Part shown: positions 38,291 through 47,455 of the stretch, piece after piece
How the letters are laid out: each line of letters opens with the position of its first letter
How positions within the stretch are numbered: position 1 is the stretch's first letter
Source of the DNA: BOG-908 sp965198825
Lineage (GTDB): Bacteria > Pseudomonadota > Alphaproteobacteria > Acetobacterales > Acetobacteraceae
Direction: 5' to 3'
DNA length: 64,000 nt
Assembly: GCA_965198825.1 (NCBI GenBank)
Contig: CBDAQB010000003.1
Coordinates: forward strand, 1,612,001 to 1,676,000
Position numbers and translations under genes: made by a program
Notes under the pieces: model-generated
Database searches by the model: none
What the model saw: the letters and a program-made list of their open reading frames with translations, nothing else
What the model was told of the DNA's origin: nothing

Positions 38291-38640
38291 ACGCTTGCCG
38301 CCGCCGTGGGCTTTGGGTTGCGCCTCTGGATCGTGGGTGGCGCCATCTGGCTGCTCGGCCATCTGGCCGCCGTGTGGGTCGCCAAGCGCGACCCGGAGAT
38401 CACCGCCGTGCAAAACGATCTGCACCAAAGCTTCATGGCCCCGTTTGAAGCAGTGATCGAGCGGGCCAAAGCAACCGGCGACCCGTCACTCCGCCTGCGC
38501 GCCACGGACGACACCGTCGCCGGCCTCGTCGGCCCTCTCTTCGTCCGCCGTTGGTTTTCACGCCAAACTGTTGACGCTCTATTCGTTACGACGGTCGTCG
38601 ATAACATTTGGGTTGACCACTCTCCGACCCGATCTGCCGC
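38273..38640 (+). pseudogene. chimeric relic: small membrane segment joined to a TetR C-terminal part
   Basis: The first 50 codons (AVGFGLRLWIVGGAIWLLGHLAAVWVAKRDPE) look like a short membrane protein, as in conjugation or DUF genes. The next 60 (FEAVIERAKATGDPSLRLRATDDTVAGLVGPLFVRRWFSRQTVDALFVTTVVDNI) match the ligand-binding C-terminus of TetR regulators. The frame then runs into non-coding repeat-like sequence. Two unrelated gene ends have been joined. Confidence 0.5.
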
Positions 38641-39077
38641 CCCAAATGGCCGATTTCGAACCCGCGCCACCCGAACGACGGCTAGCAATCCGATTGTCTC
38701 GACGGTCCGTGCTCCAGGTCAGCCATTTTCTGGAAAGCCGACAATCGGATCGTGCGAACGTCCGCAATCTGCACGCAACCGCCATTCTACAAGCGCATTG
38801 CAGCATACGCCCAATTACGGCCGCCACCGACGTCCATGGTCACTACATGACGAACGGCTGGTTGGAAGTTCACTGCCGAGCAGCCTGAACGTCCGAAATG
38901 GGCGCAAAGCCGCCAAGGGCTTCTGGCAAAGTGTGGCCGGAAGCGACGTCCGCTTCCGAGTAGGTGGCAACCGGCGCGGACATCTTAAATTAAGGTTAGT
39001 CAGCTTCCTGCGCGCCTAGGCAGCCCGGCGCGAGCAGGTATCTTGCGCTTACGATCTGTCATGATGCCGGCAATCAT
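38641..39077. other. intergenic, repeat-like
   Basis: No gene is supported. Words such as GGGCGCAAAGC and CCGGAAGCG recur here, in repeat A (19.4 and 42.9 kb) and in repeat B (28.2 and 44.1 kb), which suggests decayed copies. Confidence 0.35.
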
Positions 39078-39401
39078 CTATCGCGCCTGAGTTCCCGCCC
39101 TCAGAGGCGCATGCCACCCGAGGCTTAGATCCGCTGGCCGTTGATCCAACGGTTGTCCGCCGACACCAGGGCCGACGATTGCCCCGATGTCGGACAGGCG
39201 GCCAAAGCGATCGAGTTCCGTGTTCTGCGACACGATGTGGTTGACCTCTAGATTGTCGCATAGCAAGCCGCCGCTGAATCGGTCTCGATCGCGCCAGGTG
39301 CGGGCGTGTTCGCGGTGATGCTGCGCGCGTTGTTCCGGGGCGTAGGCGTCGGGGTAGGAAAACACCCTTTTGAGCAGATCTAGCTGGACGGGATCGGCCA
39401 T
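39078..39401 (-). pseudogene. relic joining a short N-terminus to an SDR C-terminus
   Basis: The frame starts MADPVQLDLLKR, like the beginning of some pentapeptide-repeat proteins. Its second half reads TELDRFGRLSDIGAIV, the SDR region before the C-terminal helix. The expected continuation (VSADNRWINGQRI) follows in another frame. A frameshift plus a fusion make this a relic of two genes. Confidence 0.45.
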
Positions 39402-40022
39402 GTCCTCCTGTCGGACCTCGCGCCGTTCGGAGACTTCGTTCGTCTAACTCGTAATGCGCGCGATGTCGGACGTGACTAACAGCGGCGGGTTTTTCAGGGC
39501 GCGGGCATACTACAGGAGTTGCCGGCGGGCGGCCTCCAGATCGGGATGCTTTCCCTCATAATCCCAGGCGAAACGTCCGCCCCGTCATTCGTCCGCCCAT
39601 CCGCCGCCGCCACTCGCCGTGGCCGCGGCTTTTTTGAAAGCATACGTAGCCCCGTTTTGGTTGTTGTTAGGAATCGGCTCGTCTAGGTGCGCGCAATGGC
39701 GACGAAGTGCTCGTGCGCCGCAGCGCGTTCGTTAAGGGTATTTGTTTGCCATTTGGCGATAAAGGCTGAGGGTATCAGGCACAACGCAACCGCGCGCTGC
39801 GGGGCGGCCAAGGGGCGCCAACGGAGGTGCGGCCCGCGAGCCCGCCATGACAGGCCGAAAAGATCGGGGGGCGGGCGGCGACGAGTGAGCTAAGTGGCGC
39901 CATGACCCTCGTCGGCTCTGCAGCAACGGGGCAAAATTGGGCGCGTGTGTGCCTACAACCACATCGATCGTCTAGGTTCGTGTCGCTCGGTCGCCCCGCT
40001 GAAGAGCGGCAAATGAAGCGAT
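39402..40022. other. intergenic, no gene seen
   Basis: I see no supported gene, RNA or repeat here. The short frames look random. Confidence 0.35.
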
Positions 40023-40232
40023 TCAGAGAGCCACGGCGGCAGCGGCGCCGCTTACTTCACTTCCTAGAGGCGGAGCAAGCCAAAACCCGATTGAGGACGC
40101 GATCAGCAAAGCCCATGCGGTTAGGCTAGAATTACCGGAAGGGACGGCGCAGGCTACCGGCAGGAAATGTAGCGCTACCACAAGGGCTATGACCGGGAGG
40201 AGCCTTGCGATCTGTCCAATGCTGGCGAGCAC
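40023..40232 (-). pseudogene. membrane-protein fragment related to the 13.8-kb gene
   Basis: A 69-codon frame with two hydrophobic segments (LLPVIALVVALHFLPVA and LTAWALLIASSIGFWL). The HFLP segment and its surroundings resemble the central part of the protein at 13807-14307 (VIVGMHFLPLARGMP). It lacks most of the protein and so is probably a decayed paralogue. Confidence 0.35.
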
Positions 40233-40236
40233 GGCT

Positions 40237-41020
40237 GTGACCCCGGTTTATTGCGGCATCGACGTTGCGTGCGCAAAGCGCAAAGCGCAAAGCGCTGCCC
40301 ATGTGCTTCGTGTCTGCCTCTCAACCCGGAGCGCTTCTGCCGCTAATAGTGCCCCGCCCGTTGCTCGGTCTGGTTCCCCGTGGACCCGGCAACGCCGCCG
40401 TGCTCGAAGCGGAACCCTTTGGCAATCGGGCGCGGGAGACCGTGCGGGGGATTGGCACAATTTGCTGTTCCATGGGCTGGTATCTTGAGCGGATCGGCAT
40501 CGACGCACCTGCGGCGGCGCCCTCTCCTGGTCCTCGGCAAAGCGAGGTCGCCTTAGGACGTGTCGGACTTCAAGCGTTTCAAACGCCAAGCATGGGTGAT
40601 TGGCCCAGTATACTGACTTCGTGCCGTGGGCATCTCCAAGGTGGCGGACGCCTTGCGTATCTGCCGCACGCCAACAAGATCTGGATGCTTTTCGGTTTCA
40701 AATTATTCGCCGCCTGCCGTTCTGAGCTTGGAACCGAGGTCCTGGAGGTGTATCCACACGCAATCGCTCGGCGCCTGGCGCCGAATTGCCTGCACAAGTC
40801 GAGCGAGGCAGGTTACCAAACCCAGCTTACGGCCGTCGCAGGCGCTACGTGCTGGTCTCCCAGGGACCTCGAGAACCGCTTGAGGGAAGCTGTCTCCGGC
40901 AGCCGGCATGATCGTTTAGACGCGTTCATGGCCGCTTTTGTGGCTAGCCTTACTAAGAACAAAAGGCAAGCCAATGGTAATATCCACGACCATTATGACG
41001 CCATCTGGGTGCCTGCTTAA
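40237..41020 (+). pseudogene. DUF429 (predicted RNase H-like nuclease), frameshifted by a tandem repeat
   Basis: The N-terminus starts VTPVYCGIDVACAKRK, the RNase H-like first Asp strand of DUF429. The rest (ERIGIDAPAAAP, LPHANKIWMLFGFKLF, VLEVYPHAIARRL, GSRHDRLDAFMAAFVASL, DDAIW-type ending) continues in another frame to 41020. The switch is exactly at three tandem copies of GCGCAAA (40271-40291). With two copies the two frames join perfectly as ACAKRKALPMCFVSAS. A 7-bp duplication therefore broke, or reversibly switches off, an otherwise intact gene. The GTG at 40237 or an ATG at 40219 could be the start. Confidence 0.85.
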
Positions 41021-41076
41021 GCTCGTCCGGCCTCGAGTGTATCCATAACTATGCCTCTGGCGACTGGTCTGAATGC

Positions 41077-41670
41077 GTGAAGAGTTCTTGGATAAGATCT
41101 TTGACTGAAGCTTTCGCGGAACGATACCGCGAGGGTGTGAAAGACAAGACGATAGCTGTCTTTGGAGGTAAGCCCCGCCCATCAGAGGACAGGCAAAGTG
41201 TGCCGAGCGGTATCGTAAGTTGGAAACGTTGGGAATACTTGTATGATGTTGCCGTTCTCGCTGTCGCCAAAGTGGACGCTGCCTACGCCCACGACAAGGA
41301 AGATAGGTTACGCGCTCGCCAAATCCCTTTTATTTCGAGTGCAATTTGGCTGGTTGAGTCAGAAGCAGCTCTGGACAGCACCCAGATCGCGATAGACGCA
41401 AGCAAGCTGCGCCTCGGCCGCGCTGAGAACATTCTATTTATAGCGGCCCAGACGGGGCAGAAGGAAAAGGCACCTTGGTTAAGGTTTCTTGGGCAAGCTC
41501 TGTCTGGATGCACAGGAAACCTTTTCCTGGCTTTGATCCCGTCATACTCAAGCGGCGAGGCTGCATCAGCCCGCTGGCGAAACAAAACTGGTGAGATCAT
41601 CCTCTATAAATGTGCAGCGGACGATTCATTGCCAAAGTTCATTGGGCAGATTCCTTTCTCCGGCAGGTGA
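41077..41670 (+). CDS. hypothetical protein, nuclease-like motif pattern
   Basis: A 197-codon frame with a GTG start (41077) and no clear ribosome site. The frame stays open further upstream without an ATG, so the start is uncertain. The centre reads AIWLVESEAALDSTQIAIDASKLRLGRAENILFIAAQTGQ. An ESE followed by a D-x-x-K helix is reminiscent of restriction-endonuclease-like folds, but the match is weak. It converges on a PD-(D/E)XK/DUF5655 gene. Function unknown. Confidence 0.5.
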   Translation: MKSSWIRSLTEAFAERYREGVKDKTIAVFGGKPRPSEDRQSVPSGIVSWKRWEYLYDVAVLAVAKVDAAYAHDKEDRLRARQIPFISSAIWLVESEAALDSTQIAIDASKLRLGRAENILFIAAQTGQKEKAPWLRFLGQALSGCTGNLFLALIPSYSSGEAASARWRNKTGEIILYKCAADDSLPKFIGQIPFSGR

Positions 41671-41747
41671 AATGGTCACCTTCGATCCGCGCGACCAAGT
41701 TCACTGCACTACCCCTGGTCTGCTCATGATGTCGACTATATCGTTCC

Positions 41748-42677
41748 TCAAGACACTTGATAGCTTAGTTCAAAGAGCTGTTTAGCTAGTTCAAGATCTT
41801 CGACTTTGGACAAGGTAACCTCAAGGTCACCCGTGCCAAAGTGACCAATGTGGCTGACGTCACGAGTGAAGCCAGCCCGTAATTCGATAGTTGCTGGGTT
41901 AACCTTGAGGTAGACCAGCACCTTGCGGGCAGTCGGCTTGACCTCGATGCAGGCAAAGTTTTTCAATCTCGTAAATGCAAAATAGTTCTTCAAGGTGCGT
42001 TCCTGCACATCGTCCCCTAGTGCACGCAGAAAGGCTCGCGTGGACTCAAATAGGTCAACAAGAGGCTGGTCTGCATCCGCAAGAAATTCCACAATCGTCT
42101 TGTATTTACCGGACGTTACTTCCTTACCACCTACGACGCTGCTGTCGCGTTCCGCTGGGTCGGTCCGCGAGGGTTGCGCTCCCGATGTAGTAGTTACAAG
42201 ATCAAGCAAGAGAAGATCGTCCCCAAAACGGCGGTAGCGGATTAGTTCGATGTTACGGCTAATTTGCTTAACGGCGTGCTCGTCATAACGGGTAAAGTCT
42301 CCAGCAATGCAAATCAGGCGAGGCGCAGACCATTCCACCTTCGCAGCTTCATCCTTCCCATAGCGCTCCAAAACCATCCACTTGAAAGCATCGCGGTGGT
42401 CCATAAGCCAATCAAGATAGAACAAGCCCTGATTTATGACGTTCTCGTTGGATGCTCGCTTGTATTCAATGATCACCGGGCAAAAGTTTTCGTCTATGCC
42501 CAGTGTGTCAATCCGACCGTTTGTCGTGCGATGCTCAGATGCAAGGAAGCGTATTCCAAGAAGCCGGTCCAGATTACGCTCAAAAAGCGTTTGCAGGGAG
42601 CGCTCGAGCGGAAGTGTTGCGCCCTGCAACTCGGTAACACGGTCTGACAGAAGACGGAACAGCTTGAGATCACTCAT
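41748..42677 (-). CDS. PD-(D/E)XK-like and DUF5655-domain protein
   Basis: A 309-residue protein. The N-terminal half has a nuclease-like core: E-H-R-T near residue 48, GRIDTLGID and then VIIEYKR, that is D ... E-x-K as in PD-(D/E)XK enzymes. A linker rich in Thr/Ser/Asp follows (about 170-190). The C-terminal half (TIVEFLADADQPLVDLFESTRAFLRAL ... CIEVKPTARKVLVYLKVNP) is a DUF5655-type domain. Such proteins are often predicted endonucleases of unsettled role. It is monocistronic with a weak ribosome site. Confidence 0.8.
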   Translation of the reverse strand: MSDLKLFRLLSDRVTELQGATLPLERSLQTLFERNLDRLLGIRFLASEHRTTNGRIDTLGIDENFCPVIIEYKRASNENVINQGLFYLDWLMDHRDAFKWMVLERYGKDEAAKVEWSAPRLICIAGDFTRYDEHAVKQISRNIELIRYRRFGDDLLLLDLVTTTSGAQPSRTDPAERDSSVVGGKEVTSGKYKTIVEFLADADQPLVDLFESTRAFLRALGDDVQERTLKNYFAFTRLKNFACIEVKPTARKVLVYLKVNPATIELRAGFTRDVSHIGHFGTGDLEVTLSKVEDLELAKQLFELSYQVS

Positions 42678-42895
42678 TGGGCATGATTTCGCTTGCTAAG
42701 GTCATTTCATTGGGAGCCCGGTCATAGCATGCTTCTGGCGCTTTCATACGCCAGCAGCACAGAGCGTCTGTTTGGTAGCATCGCCAATGCCCCAGGGGTG
42801 CTCGACGTGGGCGCCAGGCCGCGAACCAGCAGGCTAAGCTTTCCCTTGATTGGCAGCATATGAACCCTCTTTTTGTTCGGCTATCGTCATTACTC
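42678..42895. other. intergenic, no gene seen
   Basis: Upstream region of the DUF5655 gene. No further feature is supported. Confidence 0.35.
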
Positions 42896-43020
42896 ATAGT
42901 GCGTTTGCCCTTATGTGCACTATGAGGCGCAGCCAGCGGGAGCGTTTGGCTCAGCTGGTCTCTTGAAGGCGATAGGAACGACCGAACTTGGGCCGGAAGC
43001 GGAACGTCCGCTTGACGCAG
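42896..43020. repeat. dispersed repeat A, copy 2
   Basis: Second copy of the repeat at 19408-19535, same orientation, with the same opening hairpin (ATAGTGCG ... TGCACTAT; one mismatch). Both copies continue with GAGGC-CAGCCAGCGGGAG and share the sequence for about 115-125 bp. Confidence 0.7.
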
Positions 43021-43209
43021 TCAATCTGCAGAAGTGGACATAGGTGTGAAACCCAACCGCCAACTAAGTAGTGGGGACACCTTCCCTCCGAATGGGGCAT
43101 AGAGCCTGGAGTTTGGAAGGATAGTGCATCTTCCCGAGGCGCTTAGTGGCACGCATGGATCATAAAACCTCCACTTGACTTCGGCAAAAAGTGACCACTA
43201 ATATTAGCT

Positions 43210-43506
43210 ATGACTAATACGCCGATGTTGCTCGCCACACTAGCTGACCCAACACGGAGATCGCTCGTCGAGTTGCTGCGCAAAGGCCCGCTGACTGTTG
43301 GCGAGTTGGTAGCTCGCACGCCGGTCACGCAATCCGCCGTATCGCAGCATCTGCAGGTGCTGAAGGCTGCCCATTTGGTTGATGAACGGCGAGAGGGTGC
43401 GCGCCGCTACTACAGCCTTGATCCAAAGGCACTTGGCGAGTTGCGGGCCTATGTTGAGGCGCTTTGGAACGATGCCCTCCAGGCTTTCACCAACGAGGAA
43501 CCGTAA
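43210..43506 (+). CDS. ArsR-family transcriptional regulator
   Basis: A 98-residue winged-helix repressor (LATLADPTRRSLVELLRKGPLTVGELVARTPVTQSAVSQHLQVLKAAHLVDERREGARRYYSLDP). It has no cysteine metal site in the recognition region, so it is probably of the metal-independent type commonly paired with AHSA1/SRPBCC genes. The stop overlaps the start of the next gene (TAATG), so the two form an operon, and autoregulation is likely. Confidence 0.92.
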   Translation: MTNTPMLLATLADPTRRSLVELLRKGPLTVGELVARTPVTQSAVSQHLQVLKAAHLVDERREGARRYYSLDPKALGELRAYVEALWNDALQAFTNEEP

Positions 43507-43997
43507 TGACGAACCCGGCGAAAGAAATACCCTTCAATGTTCCACCTGTGATCAAGGTGATTGAATACGCGGGAACGCCTAAGCAGGCATTTACCAGGTT
43601 CACTGCGGAAATCGGTGTGTGGTGGCCGCTCGCAACTCACTCAATAGCCGGAAAGACTAAGGGCGTTTCGATTGCTTTCGAGAGTCTGACACCCGGTGGC
43701 CAACTTGTGGAGCGTTGGAGCACGAGCGAGGCGCATGTTTGGGGCACAATTATCGCCATCGATCCCGATGCACGCATTGCGTTCACATGGCATGTGGGGC
43801 GCAAAGAGGACCAGGCCCAACTTATCGAACTCACCTTCAAAGCGACGGCTCCAGGAAGAACACGCGTTCAACTTGTTCATTCTGGTTGGGAGTCACTAGG
43901 CGAGGCGGCAGAAGTCAGACGAAATGAATACCACGAGGGGTGGAATTTCGTGTTGAGCCGTTATGCCCCAGGATACCACACAGCCGTGACTGGCTAG
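43506..43997 (+). CDS. SRPBCC-domain (AHSA1-like) protein
   Basis: A 163-residue START-like protein: VIEYAGTPKQAFTRFTAEIGVWWP, FESLTPGGQLVERW and VWGTIIAIDPDARIAFTWHVG, and a C-terminal helix NEYHEGWNFVLSRYAPGY. These match the AHSA1 branch of SRPBCC proteins, which bind small hydrophobic ligands or assist Hsp90 in eukaryotes; bacterial roles are mostly unknown. The ATG overlaps the ArsR stop, a common arsR-SRPBCC pair. The gene is intact. Confidence 0.9.
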   Translation: MTNPAKEIPFNVPPVIKVIEYAGTPKQAFTRFTAEIGVWWPLATHSIAGKTKGVSIAFESLTPGGQLVERWSTSEAHVWGTIIAIDPDARIAFTWHVGRKEDQAQLIELTFKATAPGRTRVQLVHSGWESLGEAAEVRRNEYHEGWNFVLSRYAPGYHTAVTG

Positions 43998-44081
43998 CCG
44001 ACGCGATTCCCAGATGCTGTATGACAAGGGGTTCTAAATGTCGGCTTGTGGGCAGGATTGCTTCCTCGGTTACTCTGCAGC

Positions 44082-44195
44082 GGGCGCAAAGCAGCACCGT
44101 AGATGGACTCCGGCTTTCAACCGGGCTCCGACGCTTGACCTCAAAGCAGACATCACTGCCGTATTCTTCCCGGCTGACCGCAACCTTAGACGGAT
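44082..44195. repeat. dispersed repeat B, copy 2
   Basis: Second copy of the repeat at 28183-28294. Its right end coincides exactly with the left terminus of the IS element at 44196. The IS therefore inserted at, or deleted up to, this point. Confidence 0.75.
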
Positions 44196-45536
44196 TGACC
44201 TGGGCCCCTGATTTCCATCCAGTTTTGAGAAGAGTCCGCCTGATCAGGAGGCGGAAGGATGAAGAAGTCGAGAGTCACCGAGGAGCAGATCATTGGCGTT
44301 CTGCGGGAGCAGGATGCGAGGATGACGACTGCGGATGTATGTCGCAAGCATGGGATCAGTCCGGCGACGTTCTACCAGTGGAAAGCCAAGTTTGGCGGCC
44401 TTGAGGTATCCGATGCGCGTCGGCTGCGCACGTTGGAGGCGGAGAACGCCCGGCTGAAGAAGTTGTTGGCTGATACGATGCTGGACAACGCGATGTTGAA
44501 GGATATCGCTGGAAAAATGGTAGCGCTCGGCGTGCGGCGGCAGGCCGTCGCCCAGCTTCGTGAGCATCACGAGGTCAGCGAGCGTCGGGCGTGCAGGGCT
44601 TTGGGCATCGATCGCAGCGTGGTTCGATATCGCGCGTGCCGCGGCGACGATGCCGCGATCAGGCAGCGTTTGCGTAGCTTGGCAGCTGAGCGGCGTCGCT
44701 TCGGTTATCGGCGTCTGGGTTTGCTGGTGGCGCGCGAGGGTGTGCGGCTGAACCCAAAGAAATTAAGTCGGCTGTATCGGGAGGAGCGGCTCCAGGTGCG
44801 CCGGCGTGGCGGCCGCAAACGGGCGCTTGGGACGCGTCGGCCGATGTCGCTTCCCGTGGCAAAGAATGAGGGGCGGTCTCTGGACTTTGTATCCGACACG
44901 TTGAGTGATGGGCGGCGGTTCCGCATCTTGTGCGTGGTTGACGACTACACGCGCGAGTGCCTGGCGCTGGTAGCGGACACGTCGCTGAGCGGCGCACGCG
45001 TCGTGCGCGAACTGGATGCACTGGGCGCGCGCCGTGGCTTTCCGGCTGGTGTGGTCAGCGACAACGGCACGTAGCTGACGAGCACGGCAGTCCTGCGCTG
45101 GTCGCAGGACCGCAAGGTTGCGTGGCATTACATTGCCACTGGGAAGCCGACGCAGAACGCGTTTGTCGAAGGCTTCAACGGCCGCTTACGCGATGAATGC
45201 CTCAACGAGACGATATTCACCTCGTTGCGTCATGCGCGTGCGGTTCTAGCGTGCTGGCAGCGAGACTATAACGAGGTGCGTCCGCATTCTGCACTGGGTG
45301 GTCGGCCCCCGGCAGGGCTGATCGTGCCGCCGTGCTCGCCTGCGTCAAGCCCGCGTCGCGCCCGCTTCGCCGGTGGCCTTCGGCCAGGCTTGACCCAGGC
45401 TGCGCGCGGCTGCGTGGAGGAAGTCGGCCGGGACGGAGAAACGGCGCTCGACCGAACCGAGAAACACCGTCAGGATGGGCCTGACGGCAACCGCGGACTC
45501 TACTTTTGAGTGGAGGGAAGTTGCGGCTCAGGTCAG
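44196..45536 (+). mobile_element. IS3-family insertion sequence, near-complete but inactivated
   Basis: The left end TGACCTGGGCCCCTGATTTCC (44196 on) and the right end, read on the opposite strand TGACCTGAGCCGCAACTTCCC (45536 back), are imperfect terminal inverted repeats. The length of 1341 bp fits an IS3-family element. No matching target duplication is evident in the flanks. The element differs from the three truncated IS3 copies nearer the left of the window. Confidence 0.85.
44259..45509 (+). pseudogene. IS3-family transposase (OrfA-OrfB), internal stop
   Basis: OrfA is clear: HTH (VCRKHGISPATFYQWKAKFGGL) and a leucine-rich helix (LRTLEAENARLKKLLADTMLDNAMLKDI). The normal minus-one frameshift site (GGAAAAATGG near 44512) is altered so that OrfB is already in frame (RACRALGIDRSVV). 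The catalytic core has D in LDFVSDTLSDG and in SDNG. A TAG at 45072-45074 replaces the codon expected after SDNGT. The rest (GKPTQNAFVEGFNGRLRDECL, RPHSALGGRPP) continues in frame to 45509. The stop inactivates the enzyme. Confidence 0.87.
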
Positions 45537-45756
45537 CCAGCGCCGAAAGATTGGAACGGCTGTGCCCGGCTCTCGGTAGAAGGAACGAGCATAAGTGAAC
45601 ACAGAGCGGCGTGAGCGAGCATCATACACCCAAGACTGATAAGGCTTCGTTACGCTACAGCCTGCCTCATAGCTGGCGCAACGCTTCGTATCATACAAAC
45701 TTTGCGCTCGCGTCGCGCGGGCTGGTAGCCTTCAGCGTAGCCTCGAAGGAACTAAG

Positions 45757-46074
45757 GTGCCGTCAATTCCTATTAGCGCTTGGAAGAGGGCCTATAGCAA
45801 CACGCCTGATGATGCGAACGCCAGACTCCAGGCGGAATATCCAGCCGATAGGTTCGAAGAGGTTTGGCGCACCGTAAAAGAGCAAGTCGAGGCAGGTGAG
45901 TTAGGGGTCGCTGCTAAAGCGAGCATTGGACCCATCGATAAAGACGGGAATTATAGAATCTTCGTGTATGTCCAGCGTTCAAAGCAAGACAATTGTAGAG
46001 CCAAACTTAAGGCTTTGCACCCGGTCAGGCACATTCTACGTCAACTTGTCGTTCAAGATAGAAGAGAAAGCTGA
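45757..46074 (+). CDS. DUF1917/BLES03-like small protein, paralogue 1
   Basis: A 105-residue protein. The segment FEEVWRTVKEQVEAGELGVAAKASI ... YRIFVYV ... NCRAKLKAL resembles the DUF1917 (BLES03, putative phosphothreonine lyase) signature E-V-W-x-x-x-x-x-x-V-x-x-G-x-L-G-x-x-A-K. Enzymatic function is not established for this family in bacteria. A related gene follows at 46364. The start ATG has AAGG-type purines about 8 nt upstream. Confidence 0.55.
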   Translation: MPSIPISAWKRAYSNTPDDANARLQAEYPADRFEEVWRTVKEQVEAGELGVAAKASIGPIDKDGNYRIFVYVQRSKQDNCRAKLKALHPVRHILRQLVVQDRRES

Positions 46075-46097
46075 AGTTCGACAATAGGGCGCAGCAG

Positions 46098-46244
46098 ATG
46101 ACGGATGAAAAACTGACTCATCTCTGGAAGGTGTTTAAGAACGGCGAAACCGCAGGAGGATGGCGTCTCACGAAAGACTTTCGCTCGATAAAACTCCAAG
46201 TAGTACCGGCGAGGTTTGGAAAAGGGCAAGCCTTTTGGGTTTAA
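46098..46244 (+). CDS. 48-residue small protein, unknown
   Basis: The frame ATG to TAA encodes a basic product (MTDEKLTHLWKVFKNGETAGGW ... PARFGKGQAFWV). It lies in the gap between the two DUF1917-like genes. It may be a real small gene or the decayed N-terminus of the second one, since BLES03-like proteins often begin with a G-x-W segment. Confidence 0.3.
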   Translation: MTDEKLTHLWKVFKNGETAGGWRLTKDFRSIKLQVVPARFGKGQAFWV

Positions 46245-46363
46245 TCCCGATTGGAACCTGGAGACGATGCCCAGCAATGCATCGATTAAGCCAAAGTCCT
46301 AAGCCTAACGACGGTGAGCTTGCTTCTAAAACGTTCCTTTGGCAGTTTACCGCGCGAACTGCA

Positions 46364-46669
46364 ATGGATTTGGGTAAAACGATGGCTGTTTATCAGTGGC
46401 GGGAAATTTCAACCAGTAACGCGTACAAATCTGTTGGCAAGTTTCGGATAGAAATAGACGAAGATAATGTAGAAGACGTGTGGACACAGATAGGCGAGGG
46501 AATGGCGTCAGGTATACTTGGTGTTTGCGCCAAGTTAACTGCTCGTCCAGTCGAAAGCTCAGGCAGATTCGTCGCTTACGTCTTTTTTGCTGTTGGACAG
46601 CGCGAGCAATGCCGAATAATGCTTAAGACTTTTACGATAGCCCAAGGTCCGCACTATTTTTCGACTTGA
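46364..46669 (+). CDS. DUF1917/BLES03-like small protein, paralogue 2
   Basis: About 101 residues from the preferred ATG at 46364; an earlier frame extends to 46160 but is not family-like. It shares with the gene at 45757 the pattern V-E-D-V-W-T-Q-I ... G-I-L-G-V-C-A-K-L ... R-F-V-A-Y-V ... Q-C-R-I-M-L-K. The two are diverged tandem relatives. Function unknown. Confidence 0.5.
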   Translation: MDLGKTMAVYQWREISTSNAYKSVGKFRIEIDEDNVEDVWTQIGEGMASGILGVCAKLTARPVESSGRFVAYVFFAVGQREQCRIMLKTFTIAQGPHYFST

Positions 46670-46855
46670 AGTGTCGCGATGAATATTAAGTACTACTTCT
46701 CACGCGATTGACCCGCGTTAACTGGTCCGCCGCTCCGCCGATTACGCAACATTCTCAACCCAAACCTGGTGGCCACGATGGCAGATACAAACACCAGGCA
46801 CCAAGCCAGGGTTGCTAAAAATCTCGACACAAGGTCAGGCATCTGCATAGGCACA

Positions 46856-47455
46856 TCACTCCATCTTCACGTCTTTCAACATGGATTCATGCAGGGCAAA
46901 GTAAGCAAGTTTGCTGAAGTCCAATGCAGCCGTGATATTGCCTCTGTCATACGGGACATTCAAATGAATTTTCCATAGTTGTCTTAGTAAGACTGCTAGG
47001 TTGCTTGGTATTATATTTTCTGCCGCAAGCCTATCAATCTGGTATCCGAAAGGCGTTCTTGCCAAACCGGATTTCGGTAACGCCGTAACGGCAAGGTGTT
47101 TAACTTTTGCCTGTATCTCATTCAGCATACGAACCCCATCCTCTCGGATAAGCTTTGCGTAATCTGGTGATGCGGCTGGTGTATCTCCGGAAATTTGTTT
47201 TAATACAGCCCCTCCCTCAGTCTCCTGAAGAGGTAAAATATTCATCGATTCTTCAGCGAGTTTCATTTTCCCAACAGCGGCAAAAGCCACGTCCGATGGG
47301 CTAAACTTTGCGCCACCACCACCCGGCAAAGAAAATTCAATTAGGCGATCAAGCAGGGATGGTAGTTCTTTGCGTGATAGCCATAGGAAGCCGCTTAGGA
47401 ACGCGGGCCATACAAGCTCGCCAACAATCTTTGCAGCCGCTTCGCGTTCATCCAT
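46856..47455 (-). CDS. hypothetical protein, DUF4145-like C-terminus
   Basis: A 199-residue protein. A hydrophobic N-terminal segment (IVGELVWPAFLSGFLWLSRKEL) could be a membrane anchor. The C-terminal half is helical (FGYQIDRLAAENIIPSNLAVLLRQLWKIHLNVPYDRGNITAALDFSKLAYFALHESM) and resembles the DUF4145/HEPN-type pattern of a G-Y-Q-I-D-x-L start and a helix bundle. The HEPN R-x-x-x-x-H catalytic motif is not clear. Function unknown; monocistronic. Confidence 0.6.
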   Translation of the reverse strand: MDEREAAAKIVGELVWPAFLSGFLWLSRKELPSLLDRLIEFSLPGGGGAKFSPSDVAFAAVGKMKLAEESMNILPLQETEGGAVLKQISGDTPAASPDYAKLIREDGVRMLNEIQAKVKHLAVTALPKSGLARTPFGYQIDRLAAENIIPSNLAVLLRQLWKIHLNVPYDRGNITAALDFSKLAYFALHESMLKDVKME

